DNA from: Streptomyces ficellus
GTDB taxonomy: Bacteria; Actinomycetota; Actinomycetes; Streptomycetales; Streptomycetaceae
Direction: 5' to 3'
Length of the DNA stretch: 52,619 nucleotides
Assembly: GCF_030406405.1 (NCBI RefSeq)
Contig: NZ_JAUEPL010000050.1
Span: 1 to 52,619, forward strand
Below, in pieces: positions 8,806 through 16,561 of the stretch. The notes under the pieces were generated by a model that worked only from the letters and a program-made list of their open reading frames with translations, was not told the origin of the DNA and did not search any database. The position numbers and the translations under genes were made by a program. Every line of letters begins with the position of its first letter. The first letter of the stretch is position 1.

Positions 8806-8814
8806 GGGGTTCTC

Positions 8815-9690
8815 ATGAGCAAGACCGCTTCCGTGACCGTCATCGGGCTCGGCCCGATGGGGCAGGCCATGGCGCACGCCTACCTCGACCGCGGCTACCG
8901 CGTCACCGTCTGGAACCGCGCCCCCGCCCGCGCCGACGCCCTCGTGGCGCGGGGTGCCGTGCGGGCCGCGTCCGCCGGTGAGGCGCTCGCCGCCAACGAG
9001 CTGGTGGTGCTGAGCCTCACCGACTACGACGCGATGTACGCCGTACTGGGCGGCGCCGACCCGGCGGCACTCGCCGGCCGCGTCCTGGTCAACCTCACCT
9101 CCGACACCCCCGACAAGGCCCGCGCGGCCGCCGCCTGGGCCGCCGAGCGCGGCGCCACACAGCTGACCGGCGGCGTGCTGACGCCACCGTCCGGCATCGG
9201 CAGCCCCGACTCGTCCACCTTCTACAGCGGCCCGCGCGAGGTCTTCGAGGCCCACCGCGCCGCCCTGGAGGTCCTGTCCGCCGCCGACCACAAGGGCGAG
9301 GACCCGGGCCTGGCCGCGCTGCTCTACCAGCTCAACATGGTTATGTTCTGGACGGCCCTGACGAGCTACTGGCAGGCGGTCGCCATGGCCGGCGCCCACG
9401 GCCTGAAGGCCGCCGACATCCTCCCGTACGCCAAAAACGCCCTGGACCTCACCCGGTTCTTGGAGTTCTACACACCCCGCGTCGACGCCGGTGACCACAC
9501 CGGAGACGTCGACCGGCTCGCCATGGGCGTGGCCAGCGTGGAGCACGTCCTGCACACCGCCACGGACGCGGGCGTCGACGGCGCCCTTCCGGCCGCCCTC
9601 CTCGGCATCTTCCGGCGCGGCATGGCCGCCGGGCACGGCGCGGACAGCGGCTCCAGCCTGGTGGAGGTTCTGAAGCGGCCCGCCGCGTAA
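8815..9690 (+). CDS. NAD(P)-dependent oxidoreductase, imine reductase-like
   Basis: A 291-residue member of the 6-phosphogluconate/beta-hydroxyacid dehydrogenase superfamily. The Rossmann motif is at residues 10-16 (GLGPMGQ) with VTVWNRAPARA as the second strand, typical of NADPH-preferring enzymes. The middle GGVLTPPSGIGSPDSSTFYSGP is close to the signature of bacterial imine reductases, and the helical C-terminal domain would form the dimer active site. The usual Asp/Tyr proton donor position is not obvious in LLYQLNMVMFW, so activity on imines is an inference. It is divergent from, and probably repressed by, the TetR regulator at 8128. Confidence 0.8.
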   Translation: MSKTASVTVIGLGPMGQAMAHAYLDRGYRVTVWNRAPARADALVARGAVRAASAGEALAANELVVLSLTDYDAMYAVLGGADPAALAGRVLVNLTSDTPDKARAAAAWAAERGATQLTGGVLTPPSGIGSPDSSTFYSGPREVFEAHRAALEVLSAADHKGEDPGLAALLYQLNMVMFWTALTSYWQAVAMAGAHGLKAADILPYAKNALDLTRFLEFYTPRVDAGDHTGDVDRLAMGVASVEHVLHTATDAGVDGALPAALLGIFRRGMAAGHGADSGSSLVEVLKRPAA

Positions 9691-9713
9691 GGCAGTTGCC
9701 TTACGTTGGTGGC

Positions 9714-10505
9714 GTGACGGACATCGAATCGCGTATCGACACCACCAGGCCCCACACGGCCCGCATCTGGAACTACTGGACCGGCGGCAAGGACAACTAC
9801 CCCGTCGACCGGGAAGCCGGCGACCGGATACGGCAACTCCACCCCGGGATCGGCGAGTACGCCCGCGCCGACCGGCTGTTCCTGGGGCGGGCCGTGCGGC
9901 ACCTGGCGGCGGAGGAGGGCATCCGCCAGTTCCTGGACATCGGCACCGGCCTGCCCAGCGCCGACAACACCCACGAGGTCGCCCAGCGCGTCGCCCCCGA
10001 CGCCCGGGTCGTGTACGTCGACAACGACCCGCTCGTCCTCGCCCACGCCCGCGCGCTGCTGGTCGGCACGCCCGAGGGCCGGACCGACTACCTGGACGCC
10101 GACCTGCGGGACGCCGACGCCATCCTGGAGGCGGCCGCCAAGACCCTCGACCTCGACCGGCCGGTGGCGCTGATGCTGCTGGGCGTGGTCATCTTCATCG
10201 AGGACGACGAGGAGTCGTACGCCATCGTCCGCCGCCTCATGGACGCCCTCGCGCCCGGCAGCCACCTGGTGCTGTCCCACACCGTCCGCCACCCGGCCAT
10301 GCCGGACGTCGACGCGGCGGTCGCCTTCTGGAACGAGCACGGCACCCCGAAACTCACCCAGCGCACCCCCGAGGCCATCACCCGCTACTTCGACGGCCTG
10401 GAGCTGCTGGAGCCGGGCGTCGTCTCCTGCTCCCGGTGGCGCCCTGACACCCCTGCGGACGAGGTCGCCATGTACGGGGGTGTCGGCCGCAAGCCCGCGC
10501 CCTGA
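9714..10505 (+). CDS. SAM-dependent methyltransferase, DUF574 family
   Basis: A 263-residue protein of the actinobacterial DUF574 (Methyltransf_19) family. RPHTARIWNYWTGGKDNYPVDRE at the N-terminus is the family hallmark. The SAM-binding motif is FLDIGTGLPSADNTHEVAQ (motif I), followed by VVYVDNDPLVLAHARALL with the acidic ribose ligand. The substrate is unknown; Streptomyces carry many paralogues. I start at GTG 9714 because the family begins about 10 residues before RPHTAR and TACGTT lies 6 nt upstream, as for a leaderless mRNA. It lies 23 nt after the oxidoreductase on the same strand. Confidence 0.85.
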   Translation: MTDIESRIDTTRPHTARIWNYWTGGKDNYPVDREAGDRIRQLHPGIGEYARADRLFLGRAVRHLAAEEGIRQFLDIGTGLPSADNTHEVAQRVAPDARVVYVDNDPLVLAHARALLVGTPEGRTDYLDADLRDADAILEAAAKTLDLDRPVALMLLGVVIFIEDDEESYAIVRRLMDALAPGSHLVLSHTVRHPAMPDVDAAVAFWNEHGTPKLTQRTPEAITRYFDGLELLEPGVVSCSRWRPDTPADEVAMYGGVGRKPAP

Positions 10506-10596
10506 GCGCCGGGTCCGGCGCTTCCCGCCGGAATGACGGACCCGCCGCCTACACTGACGCTCGGTGGACTGCCATGGCGCTTAGGGGTGGTTGACG

Positions 10597-11619
10597 GTGC
10601 GTAAGGCGTGGCTGGTGGGCGGGGCGTGCGTCGGGTTGTGCATGGGCTTCGTCGCGCTGCTCGTCGTCGGTACGTACTCCGCCGCCGCCGGGCTGCTCGG
10701 CGGCGGCGCGGGCGCCGTCAACGGGGTCGTCGGGCTGGCGAAGGGAGCCGTGCCCGCCGCGTACCAGGGCCTCGTCCAGAGGTGGGGGAACCTGTGCCCC
10801 GCCATCAACCCCGCCCTGCTCGCCGCGCAGCTGTACCAGGAGAGCGGGTGGAACCCGAGGGTCGTGTCGCCCGCGAACGCCATGGGGATCGCGCAGTTCA
10901 TCCCCGGCACGTGGGCCACCCACGGCATCGACGGGGACCAGGACGGCGACCGGGACGTGTGGGACCCGGCGGACGCCATTCCCTCGGCCGCTTCGTACGA
11001 CTGCGAGCTCGCCGGGTACGTGAAGAACGTGCCGGGCGACCGGACCAACAACATGCTCGCCGCCTACAACGCCGGGGCGTACCGGGTGATAAAGGCGGGC
11101 GGGGTGCCCGGGATCAGCGAGACGCAGAACTACGTCCGGATCATTCGCACCCTGGAGAAGAGCTTCGCGCGGCCCATCGGCCGGGTCGAGCCGTCGCGGC
11201 AGGCCGCCGGGGCGATCTACTTCGCGCAGAAGAAGCTCGGGACGAAGTACCTGTGGGGCGGCAACGGGACACCGGAACAGGGCGGGCGGTTCGACTGTTC
11301 GGGGCTCACGCAGGCCGCGTACCGGACGGTGGGGATCGAGCTGCCGCGCGTGGCGAACGACCAGTACAACGCGGGGCCGCACCCTTCGCGGGATGAACTC
11401 CTCCCCGGTGATCTGGTGTTCTTCTCCGACGACCTGACCAATTCGCGGGCGATCCGGCACGTGGGGCTGTACGTCGGCGGCGGGTACATGATCAACGCGC
11501 CGTACACCGGGGCCGTGATCCGGTTCGACAAGATCGATACGCCGGACTACTTCGGGGCCACGCGGGTCACCGAGGATGGCGCGAAAGCGCTGCCGAAAAG
11601 GACCGCCGGAGGGGTCTGA
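10597..11619 (+). CDS. Bifunctional lytic transglycosylase/NlpC-P60 peptidase (CwlT-like)
   Basis: A 340-residue membrane-anchored wall hydrolase. One N-terminal helix (about 5-28) is followed by an SLT domain (about 65-190; catalytic Glu82 in YQESGWNP, then AMGIAQFIPGTWATHG and AAYNAGAYRV) and an NlpC/P60 domain (about 200-325; Cys234 in RFDCSGL, His288 in IRHVGLYVG). The first would cut glycan strands, the second stem peptides. This pairing is the VirB1-like hydrolase of Gram-positive conjugation systems (CwlT of Tn916), so it probably serves the secretion-like operon at 2269-7836 despite the distance. GTG 10597, 9 nt after AGGGG, fits better than TTG 10591. Confidence 0.88.
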   Translation: MRKAWLVGGACVGLCMGFVALLVVGTYSAAAGLLGGGAGAVNGVVGLAKGAVPAAYQGLVQRWGNLCPAINPALLAAQLYQESGWNPRVVSPANAMGIAQFIPGTWATHGIDGDQDGDRDVWDPADAIPSAASYDCELAGYVKNVPGDRTNNMLAAYNAGAYRVIKAGGVPGISETQNYVRIIRTLEKSFARPIGRVEPSRQAAGAIYFAQKKLGTKYLWGGNGTPEQGGRFDCSGLTQAAYRTVGIELPRVANDQYNAGPHPSRDELLPGDLVFFSDDLTNSRAIRHVGLYVGGGYMINAPYTGAVIRFDKIDTPDYFGATRVTEDGAKALPKRTAGGV

Positions 11620-11761
11620 GCTGCGGGGACGCATCACTCTTCGGTAACGTCATGGTGATCGTTCCGTGGAGAGTGGAACGTACCCCTCCCGCGGGGCGTT
11701 CCCTGGACTCAACCTACTCATGACCACGGTGACCTGGTGACAAGGCAAGGGGCCGCAGCAG

Positions 11762-12487
11762 ATGGCTGGATTCGGATCGGACGGTTCGAACCCCGATGTC
11801 GGCCTGCTCTACGACATCAACGGGCTGGCGAAGGACGCCCCTTCGTGGTTCGACCGGGTCATGGAATTCGTCGGCGAGTACGGGATCATGCTCGCGATGG
11901 TGCTGGTCGTGCTCTGGTGCTGGTGGAGCGTGCGCCGGCGCGGGTCGGTCGATGACTCGGTCGCGGCCGTCGCCGGACTGGTGTGGGCGCCGCTCGCCGC
12001 CGGGATCGCCCTCCTCGTCAACATCCCGATCCGGGGGTTCGTGGAGAGGCCACGGCCGTTCGTCGATCACCAGGGGCTGGAAGTCCTGGTGGGCGGCAAG
12101 ACGGACTACTCGTTCGTGAGTGACCACGCCACCATGGCGATGGCCATCGGCGCCGGACTCTTCGTCGCCAACCGCCGGTTCGGCCTCGCCGCGATCGGCC
12201 TGGCTCTCGCCGAGGGCTTCTGCCGCGTCTACATGGGCGTGCACTATCCGACGGACGTCATCGGGGGATTCGCGCTCGGTACGGCGGCGGCGCTGCTCCT
12301 CGCCCCGGTCGCCCTCGCGCTCCTCACGCCGCTGGTGTCGGCGGTGGCCCGGTCCGGGCGGATCGGATGGCTCGTACGGTCGCGCAAGGCGCCCGTGCGC
12401 GGGCGGCACGAGACGCTGGACATCCCGGAGCCCCGGCTCGGCTCCGGCCCCGGCGCGGGCTCGGGCGAGAGCGACCTGGCCGCGTAG
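11762..12487 (+). CDS. PAP2-family phosphatase, undecaprenyl-diphosphatase-like
   Basis: A 241-residue integral membrane phosphatase with about five helices. The three PAP2 motifs are present: RGFVERPRPF (Arg96/Arg98), SFVSDHATMA (His122, a variant of PSGH), and CRVYMGVHYPTDV (Arg155, His161). Enzymes of this type recycle undecaprenyl diphosphate or dephosphorylate other lipid phosphates on the outer membrane face, which suits a wall-maintenance role next to the hydrolase gene. The Gly/Ser-rich tail is cytoplasmic. Upstream, GGAAC-N18-GTT (from about 11675) resembles an ECF sigma-factor promoter of the envelope or thiol stress type. Confidence 0.85.
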   Translation: MAGFGSDGSNPDVGLLYDINGLAKDAPSWFDRVMEFVGEYGIMLAMVLVVLWCWWSVRRRGSVDDSVAAVAGLVWAPLAAGIALLVNIPIRGFVERPRPFVDHQGLEVLVGGKTDYSFVSDHATMAMAIGAGLFVANRRFGLAAIGLALAEGFCRVYMGVHYPTDVIGGFALGTAAALLLAPVALALLTPLVSAVARSGRIGWLVRSRKAPVRGRHETLDIPEPRLGSGPGAGSGESDLAA

Positions 12488-12575
12488 GCCGTCCCCAGGC
12501 CGGCCATGTGGCGCCGGTCCGTACACCGCTCCGTGAGGTGGTCCGTAGGGCGCCCCGGTGGTCCTCCCCGGTTCT

Positions 12576-12776
12576 TCAGTCGCCGTCCGGCGGCGGCGCC
12601 GTGATGTGGGCCGCCGCGTCCGTACGTGCCCGGTCCCGTGACCGTCTGGCCGGGCCCGCCCAGCCGCAGGCGCAGCGCGCGACGCAGAACGAGCCGCGCT
12701 CGGCGGTCGTCACGTCGTGGACGTTGCGGAGGTCGTGGACGTCCGGGACGGCGGGCGTCGGGTCTTGCGGATGCAC
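12576..12776 (-). CDS. Small conserved protein with CxCGW motif
   Basis: A 66-residue protein too small for most gene finders. The C-terminal half, FCVARCACGWAGPARRSRD followed by ARTDAAAH, matches my memory of a widespread Streptomyces hypothetical family; the C-x3-C-x-C arrangement and the trailing His could bind a metal. The start is GTG 12776: TACGGT lies exactly 7 nt upstream, the spacing of leaderless promoters, and no other start fits. Function unknown. It converges on the PAP2 gene and is divergent from the lipoprotein gene. Confidence 0.6.
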   Translation of the reverse strand: MHPQDPTPAVPDVHDLRNVHDVTTAERGSFCVARCACGWAGPARRSRDRARTDAAAHITAPPPDGD

Positions 12777-12876
12777 GGCTCCCACCGTACCGGCGTGACG
12801 GCGCGCCCGTGCGGTCGTTATGCGGGGCGGGTGGGTCCCGGGCAGCCAGCGGCACAGTGTTGGGGGTTGGCAGGCG

Positions 12877-13692
12877 ATGGTGGTGCAGCAGCACAGGGGC
12901 AGGAGCGGCGCGCTCGCGGTCGCCGCCGCCGTGGTGGGCGCGATGGTGACCGGATGTTCCGCGGCGGCCGACGCCTCGCCCGGTGTGGATCCGGCCGAGG
13001 CCGTACGTAAGGCGTCCGACGTCCTGGCGCGGGCGGGCACGTCCAAGGCGCGTACGTCCATGGAAATGGCCAGCGGCGGGACGCGGGTCACCATCCGGGG
13101 CGAGGGCGTCTACGACTTCGCCAAGCGGCACGGGCAGCTCAAGGTCATCCTGCCGGAGGATCCCTCCGGGGCGGACGGGCACCGTCCGATCACCGAACTC
13201 CTCGTCCCCGGCGCGCTCTACATGAAGAACCGCGGCGCCGGTGTGCCCGCCGACAAGTGGGTCCGCGTCGACACCACCACGCTGGAGGACGGCAACCTCG
13301 TCACCGGCGGGGCGACCGACCCGGCCGCTGCCGCGGAACTGCTGCGCGGCGCGCGGAAGGTGACGTACGTCGGCGAGGAGGAGCTCGCGGGCGTGCCGGT
13401 CACCCACTACCGCGGCGTCAGCGACCTGGGGCTGGCGGCGCGGGCCGCTTCGCCGCAGGTGCGCGGGGCGCTGGCGGCGGCGGCGAAAGGGTTCGCCAGG
13501 GACGCGGTGCCGTTCGACGCGTATCTGGACCGTGAGGGGCGGCTGCGCAAGGTGCGCCACCAGTTCAGCTTCACCAACCAGGGGCGTACGGTCGCCGTCG
13601 CGTCGACGACGCTGCTGTACGAGTTCGGCGCCCCCGTCGTCGTACAGCTGCCGCCCCGCAAGGACATCTACGCCGGGAAGATCAAAGCCTGA
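12877..13692 (+). CDS. Lipoprotein, LppX/LprG-like fold
   Basis: A 271-residue secreted lipoprotein. The signal peptide ends in a lipobox, VTGCS, with Cys27 as the lipidation site. The mature part begins AEAVRKASDVLARAGTSKA and later has LVPGALYMKN and GVPADKWVRVD, the pattern of the mycobacterial LppX/LprAFG-like family that binds lipids or measures envelope state. The ligand is unknown. ATG 12877 is preferred over the open frame start at 12820 because it gives a normal signal peptide (MVVQQHRGRSGALAVAAAV). Confidence 0.8.
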   Translation: MVVQQHRGRSGALAVAAAVVGAMVTGCSAAADASPGVDPAEAVRKASDVLARAGTSKARTSMEMASGGTRVTIRGEGVYDFAKRHGQLKVILPEDPSGADGHRPITELLVPGALYMKNRGAGVPADKWVRVDTTTLEDGNLVTGGATDPAAAAELLRGARKVTYVGEEELAGVPVTHYRGVSDLGLAARAASPQVRGALAAAAKGFARDAVPFDAYLDREGRLRKVRHQFSFTNQGRTVAVASTTLLYEFGAPVVVQLPPRKDIYAGKIKA

Positions 13693-13801
13693 GACCGGCC
13701 CGGGGGGGGTTCTGGAGGGTCAGAAGAATGGTCCGGACGTGCCATGCGCGGTGCGTGTCGCGCTCCCTACGCTAGGAAGCCGACACCGGCAGGAAGAGGT
13801 G

Positions 13802-13984
13802 ATGCGCGTGGCCCCGCCCACTCCGACGACAGTCCAGGACCACGTGGCCCTCGCCGAGATCGAGCTGTGCGGTGAGCTGATGATCGCGGCGTCGGCCGCG
13901 GACGGGGAGCGGCTCAGCGCGGACCTCATCGACGAGGTGCTGAACGTGATACCCGAGGGGCGCGGTCCGGCCGCGCCCCGCTGA
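13802..13984 (+). CDS. Conserved 60-aa protein
   Basis: A small acidic protein (MRVAPPTPTTVQDHVALAEI...) that I recall as a conserved Streptomyces hypothetical; no motif suggests a function. Two short amphipathic helices are likely. An AGGAAGAGG lies immediately upstream of the ATG, and TACGCT near 13770 could be its -10. It ends beside a 15-bp tandem repeat that separates it from the convergent csoR-like gene. Confidence 0.62.
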   Translation: MRVAPPTPTTVQDHVALAEIELCGELMIAASAADGERLSADLIDEVLNVIPEGRGPAAPR

Positions 13985-13995
13985 CCTCGCCGCGG

Positions 13996-14100
13996 GCACC
14001 GGTCGGGCGGGCACCGGTGAGGCGGGCACCGGTCGGGCCGGTATCGGTGAGGCGGGCACCGGTCGGGCCGGTACCGGTGAGGCGGGCACCGGTCAGGTGC
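13996..14100. repeat. Seven 15-bp tandem repeats
   Basis: Seven contiguous 15-mers alternate between GCACCGGTCGGGCGG-like and GCACCGGTGAGGCGG-like forms. The array fills the gap between two convergent genes and runs over the stop codon of the csoR-like gene (14093-14095). Each unit holds the palindrome ACCGGT. It looks like replication slippage; a terminator role through the palindromes is possible. Confidence 0.85.
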
Positions 14101-14446
14101 GCATCATGCGGGCGATCGCCTTCGTCGCCTCCTCGACCTTCGCGTCGATCTCGGCGCCCCCCTTGACCGCCGCGTCGGCGACGCAGTGGCGCAGGTGCTC
14201 CTCCAGGAGCTGGAGCGCGAAGGACTGCAGGGCCTTGGTGGACGCGGAGACCTGAGTGAGTATGTCGATGCAGTAGACGTCCTCGTCGACCATCCGCTGC
14301 AGGCCCCGGATCTGGCCCTCGATGCGGCGCAGGCGCTTGAGGTGCTCGTCCTTCTCCTTGTGGTACCCGTGAACGCCGCGATCGTGGTCGGTCACTGCCG
14401 TGCCGGGTTCCGTGACCGGAAGGCCGGCCGCCTCGGTGGTCGTCAT
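14093..14446 (-). CDS. csoR: CsoR-type copper-sensing repressor
   Basis: A 117-residue all-helical metalloregulator. LKRLRRIEGQIRGLQRMVDED is the family DNA-contacting helix, and the Cu(I) ligands are all present as Cys59 (VYCIDIL), His84 and Cys88 (EEHLRHC), the C-H-C triad of true CsoR proteins. Apo-protein should repress and copper binding should release DNA. A palindrome with 7-bp arms lies 32 nt upstream and is its likely operator, so it is probably autoregulated. GGGAGG sits 6 nt before ATG 14446. No copper exporter or chaperone gene is nearby, so its targets lie elsewhere. Confidence 0.88.
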   Translation of the reverse strand: MTTTEAAGLPVTEPGTAVTDHDRGVHGYHKEKDEHLKRLRRIEGQIRGLQRMVDEDVYCIDILTQVSASTKALQSFALQLLEEHLRHCVADAAVKGGAEIDAKVEEATKAIARMMRT

Positions 14447-14477
14447 CGCGTCCTCCCGTTGTCCAGTGAGGGCTGTG

Positions 14478-14496
14478 TATACCCCTCGCGGGTATA
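14478..14496. promoter_or_regulatory. CsoR operator
   Basis: TATACCC-N5-GGGTATA, a perfect 7-bp inverted repeat with a GC-rich centre, matching the AT-flanked ACCCC/GGGGT operators of CsoR proteins. It lies 32 nt upstream of the csoR start and would overlap its promoter. Confidence 0.75.
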
Positions 14497-14536
14497 TGGT
14501 ACCGATCCTTCGCCGAAGGTGGCGGGGCCCGGTTCT

Positions 14537-14543
14537 GTTCACC
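14537..14543 (+). promoter_or_regulatory. Possible single PHO box unit upstream of the DUF47/PiT operon
   Basis: GTTCACC, the core of a Streptomyces PhoP half-unit, lies about 100 nt before the DUF47 start. The 11-bp neighbours on either side are poor matches, so this is only suggestive of PhoP control of the phosphate transporter operon. Confidence 0.3.
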
Positions 14544-14641
14544 GTGCTCCATGGGCGACACTGAAGAACGCCGGTTAGCCGTGGCCGGATGATGCGCCTA
14601 GCATCAGCCTGACCGAAACCCATGCACCTAGAGGACCCCAC

Positions 14642-15262
14642 GTGCGCTTTCGTCTGACCCCCAGGGAGACGAGCTTCTACGACATGTTCTCCGCCTCCGC
14701 GGACAATATCGTCACGGGCTCGAAACTCCTGATGGAACTGCTCGGAGCGGAATCCTCCGCCCGGGCCGAGATCGCGGAGCGGATGCGGGCAGCGGAGCAC
14801 GCGGGCGACGACGCCACCCACGCGATCTTCCATCAGCTGAACTCCTCGTTCATCACGCCCTTCGACCGCGAGGACATCTACAACCTCGCGTCGTCCCTCG
14901 ACGACATCATGGACTTCATGGAGGAGGCCGTCGACCTCGTCGTCCTCTACAACGTCGAGGAACTGCCCAAGGGCGTCGAGCAGCAGATCGAGGTGCTGGC
15001 GCGGGCGGCGGAGCTGACCGCGGAGGCGATGCCGCACCTCCGTACGATGGACAACCTCACCGAGTACTGGATCGAGGTCAACCGGCTGGAGAACCAGGCG
15101 GACCAGATCCACCGCAAGCTGCTCGCCCACCTCTTCAACGGCAAGTACGACGCCATCGAGGTGCTCAAGCTGAAGCAGATCGTGGATGTGCTGGAGGAGG
15201 CGGCCGACGCCTTCGAGCACGTCGCGAACACGGTGGAGACCATCGCGGTCAAGGAGTCCTGA
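14642..15262 (+). CDS. DUF47 (PhoU-like) phosphate transport regulator
   Basis: A 206-residue all-helical protein of the DUF47/PhoU-like family, which accompanies PiT phosphate transporters and probably tunes them. FDREDIYNLASSLDDIMDFMEEA carries the acidic metal-binding E/DxxxD pattern of PhoU-like bundles, repeated near VNRLENQADQIHRKLLAHLF. It starts at GTG 14642, 7 nt after GAGGA, and the next gene begins 6 nt after its stop, so the two form an operon. Confidence 0.9.
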   Translation: MRFRLTPRETSFYDMFSASADNIVTGSKLLMELLGAESSARAEIAERMRAAEHAGDDATHAIFHQLNSSFITPFDREDIYNLASSLDDIMDFMEEAVDLVVLYNVEELPKGVEQQIEVLARAAELTAEAMPHLRTMDNLTEYWIEVNRLENQADQIHRKLLAHLFNGKYDAIEVLKLKQIVDVLEEAADAFEHVANTVETIAVKES

Positions 15263-15268
15263 GGCTTC

Positions 15269-16267
15269 GTGGACACCTTCGCGCTGGTCGTGACCATTGG
15301 CGTCGCGCTCGGCTTCACCTATACCAACGGCTTCCACGACTCGGCGAACGCCATCGCCACGTCGGTCTCCACGCGGGCGCTGACCCCGCGCGCGGCGCTC
15401 GCGATGGCCGCCGTGATGAACCTGGCGGGTGCCTTCCTCGGCAGCGGCGTCGCCAAGACCGTCAGCGAGGGCCTGATCCAGACGCCCGTGGGCCAGCGGG
15501 GCATGGGCATCCTGTTCGCGGCGCTGGTCGGCGCGATCGTCTGGAACCTGGTCACCTGGTACTTCGGCCTTCCGTCGTCGTCCTCGCACGCGCTCTTCGG
15601 CGGCATGGTCGGCGCGGCGCTGGCGGGCGGGACCGAGGTCATCTGGTCGGGCGTCCTCGACAAGATCGTCATCCCGATGTTCGTGTCACCGGTGGTCGGC
15701 CTGGTGGTCGGCTACCTGGTGATGTGCGTGATCATGTGGGTCTTCCGCAAGGCCAACCCGCACAAGGCCAAGCGCGGCTTCCGTATCGCGCAGACGGTGT
15801 CGGCGGCGGGCATGGCGCTCGGTCATGGTCTCCAGGACGCCCAGAAGACGATGGGCATCGTCGTGATGGCGCTGGTCATCGCGGACGTGGAGCAGGCCGG
15901 TGACCCGATCCCGGTGTGGGTGAAGGTCGCCTGCGCGGTGATGCTGTCGCTGGGTACGTACGCGGGTGGCTGGCGCATCATGCGTACGCTGGGCCGCAAG
16001 ATCATCGAGCTGGACCCGCCGCAGGGGTTCGCGGCGGAGACGACGGGGGCGTCGATCATGTTCGGCTCGGCGTTCCTGTTCCACGCGCCGATCTCGACGA
16101 CGCACGTCATCACGTCGGCGATCATGGGCGTCGGCGCGACGAAGCGGGTCAACGCGGTGCGGTGGGGCGTGGCGAAGAACATCATCCTGGGATGGTTCAT
16201 CACCATGCCGGCGGCGGCGGCGGTCGCGGCGGCGAGCTACTTCGTGGTGCGGCTGTTCTTCGGGTGA
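15269..16267 (+). CDS. pit: PiT family inorganic phosphate transporter
   Basis: A 332-residue membrane protein with about ten helices, a proton- or metal-coupled low-affinity phosphate permease. The two inverted PiT signature repeats are clear: YTNGFHDSANAIATSVSTRA near the N-terminus and AQTVSAAGMALGHGLQDAQKTMG in the middle, both followed by small-residue helices; GxxSSSHAL and FHAPISTTHVIT are also typical. It is cotranscribed with the DUF47 gene and lies next to the pst operon, which handles high-affinity uptake. The last 63 bases of the gene are duplicated downstream. Confidence 0.92.
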   Translation: MDTFALVVTIGVALGFTYTNGFHDSANAIATSVSTRALTPRAALAMAAVMNLAGAFLGSGVAKTVSEGLIQTPVGQRGMGILFAALVGAIVWNLVTWYFGLPSSSSHALFGGMVGAALAGGTEVIWSGVLDKIVIPMFVSPVVGLVVGYLVMCVIMWVFRKANPHKAKRGFRIAQTVSAAGMALGHGLQDAQKTMGIVVMALVIADVEQAGDPIPVWVKVACAVMLSLGTYAGGWRIMRTLGRKIIELDPPQGFAAETTGASIMFGSAFLFHAPISTTHVITSAIMGVGATKRVNAVRWGVAKNIILGWFITMPAAAAVAAASYFVVRLFFG

Positions 16268-16335
16268 CGCTGGGCGTGCGCGGGTGTGTGCTGCTGGGGG
16301 TCCGGGGGTTATCCCCCGGGGGATGCGGTATCACG

Positions 16336-16398
16336 ATGCCGGCGGCGGCGGCGGTCGCGGCGGCGAGCTACTTCGTGGTGCGGCTGTTCTTCGGGTGA
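16336..16398 (+). repeat. 63-bp direct duplicate of the 3' end of pit
   Basis: Bases 16336-16398 are identical to 16205-16267, the last 20 codons and stop of pit. With one mismatch the match extends 6 bases further left (16199 and 16330). The copy has the same ATG and frame but no upstream coding sequence, so it is a fragment and not a gene. Confidence 0.95.
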
Positions 16399-16529
16399 GA
16401 GGTCCCTGGCGGGGGCCTTTCCCCACCCCGCCCCTTCCCGAACTGGGGGCTCTGCCCCCAGACCCCCGCCCCTCAAACTCCCCCAAGGACTCCGTCCAGG
16501 GGAGCCCCCAGGGGCCGAAGAGAACGGAT

Positions 16530-16561
16530 GGGCCCGCCCCCTGGGAGATGGGGGCGGGCCC
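16530..16561. terminator. Bidirectional terminator between pit and pstB
   Basis: A perfect 12-bp stem, GGGCCCGCCCCC with its complement, closes on an 8-nt loop midway between two convergent operons. Confidence 0.75.

Noticed and set aside
759..11619. Integrated conjugative element
   Set aside because: No integrase, relaxase, replication gene, att repeats or tRNA target could be found and the flanking genes look core.
13996..14100. Regular short repeats that might suggest a CRISPR array
   Set aside because: Units are 15 bp and contiguous with no unique spacers, and no cas genes are nearby; it is a simple tandem repeat.
16336..16398. The pit 3' duplicate as a small gene
   Set aside because: It is an exact copy of the end of pit with no start signal of its own.
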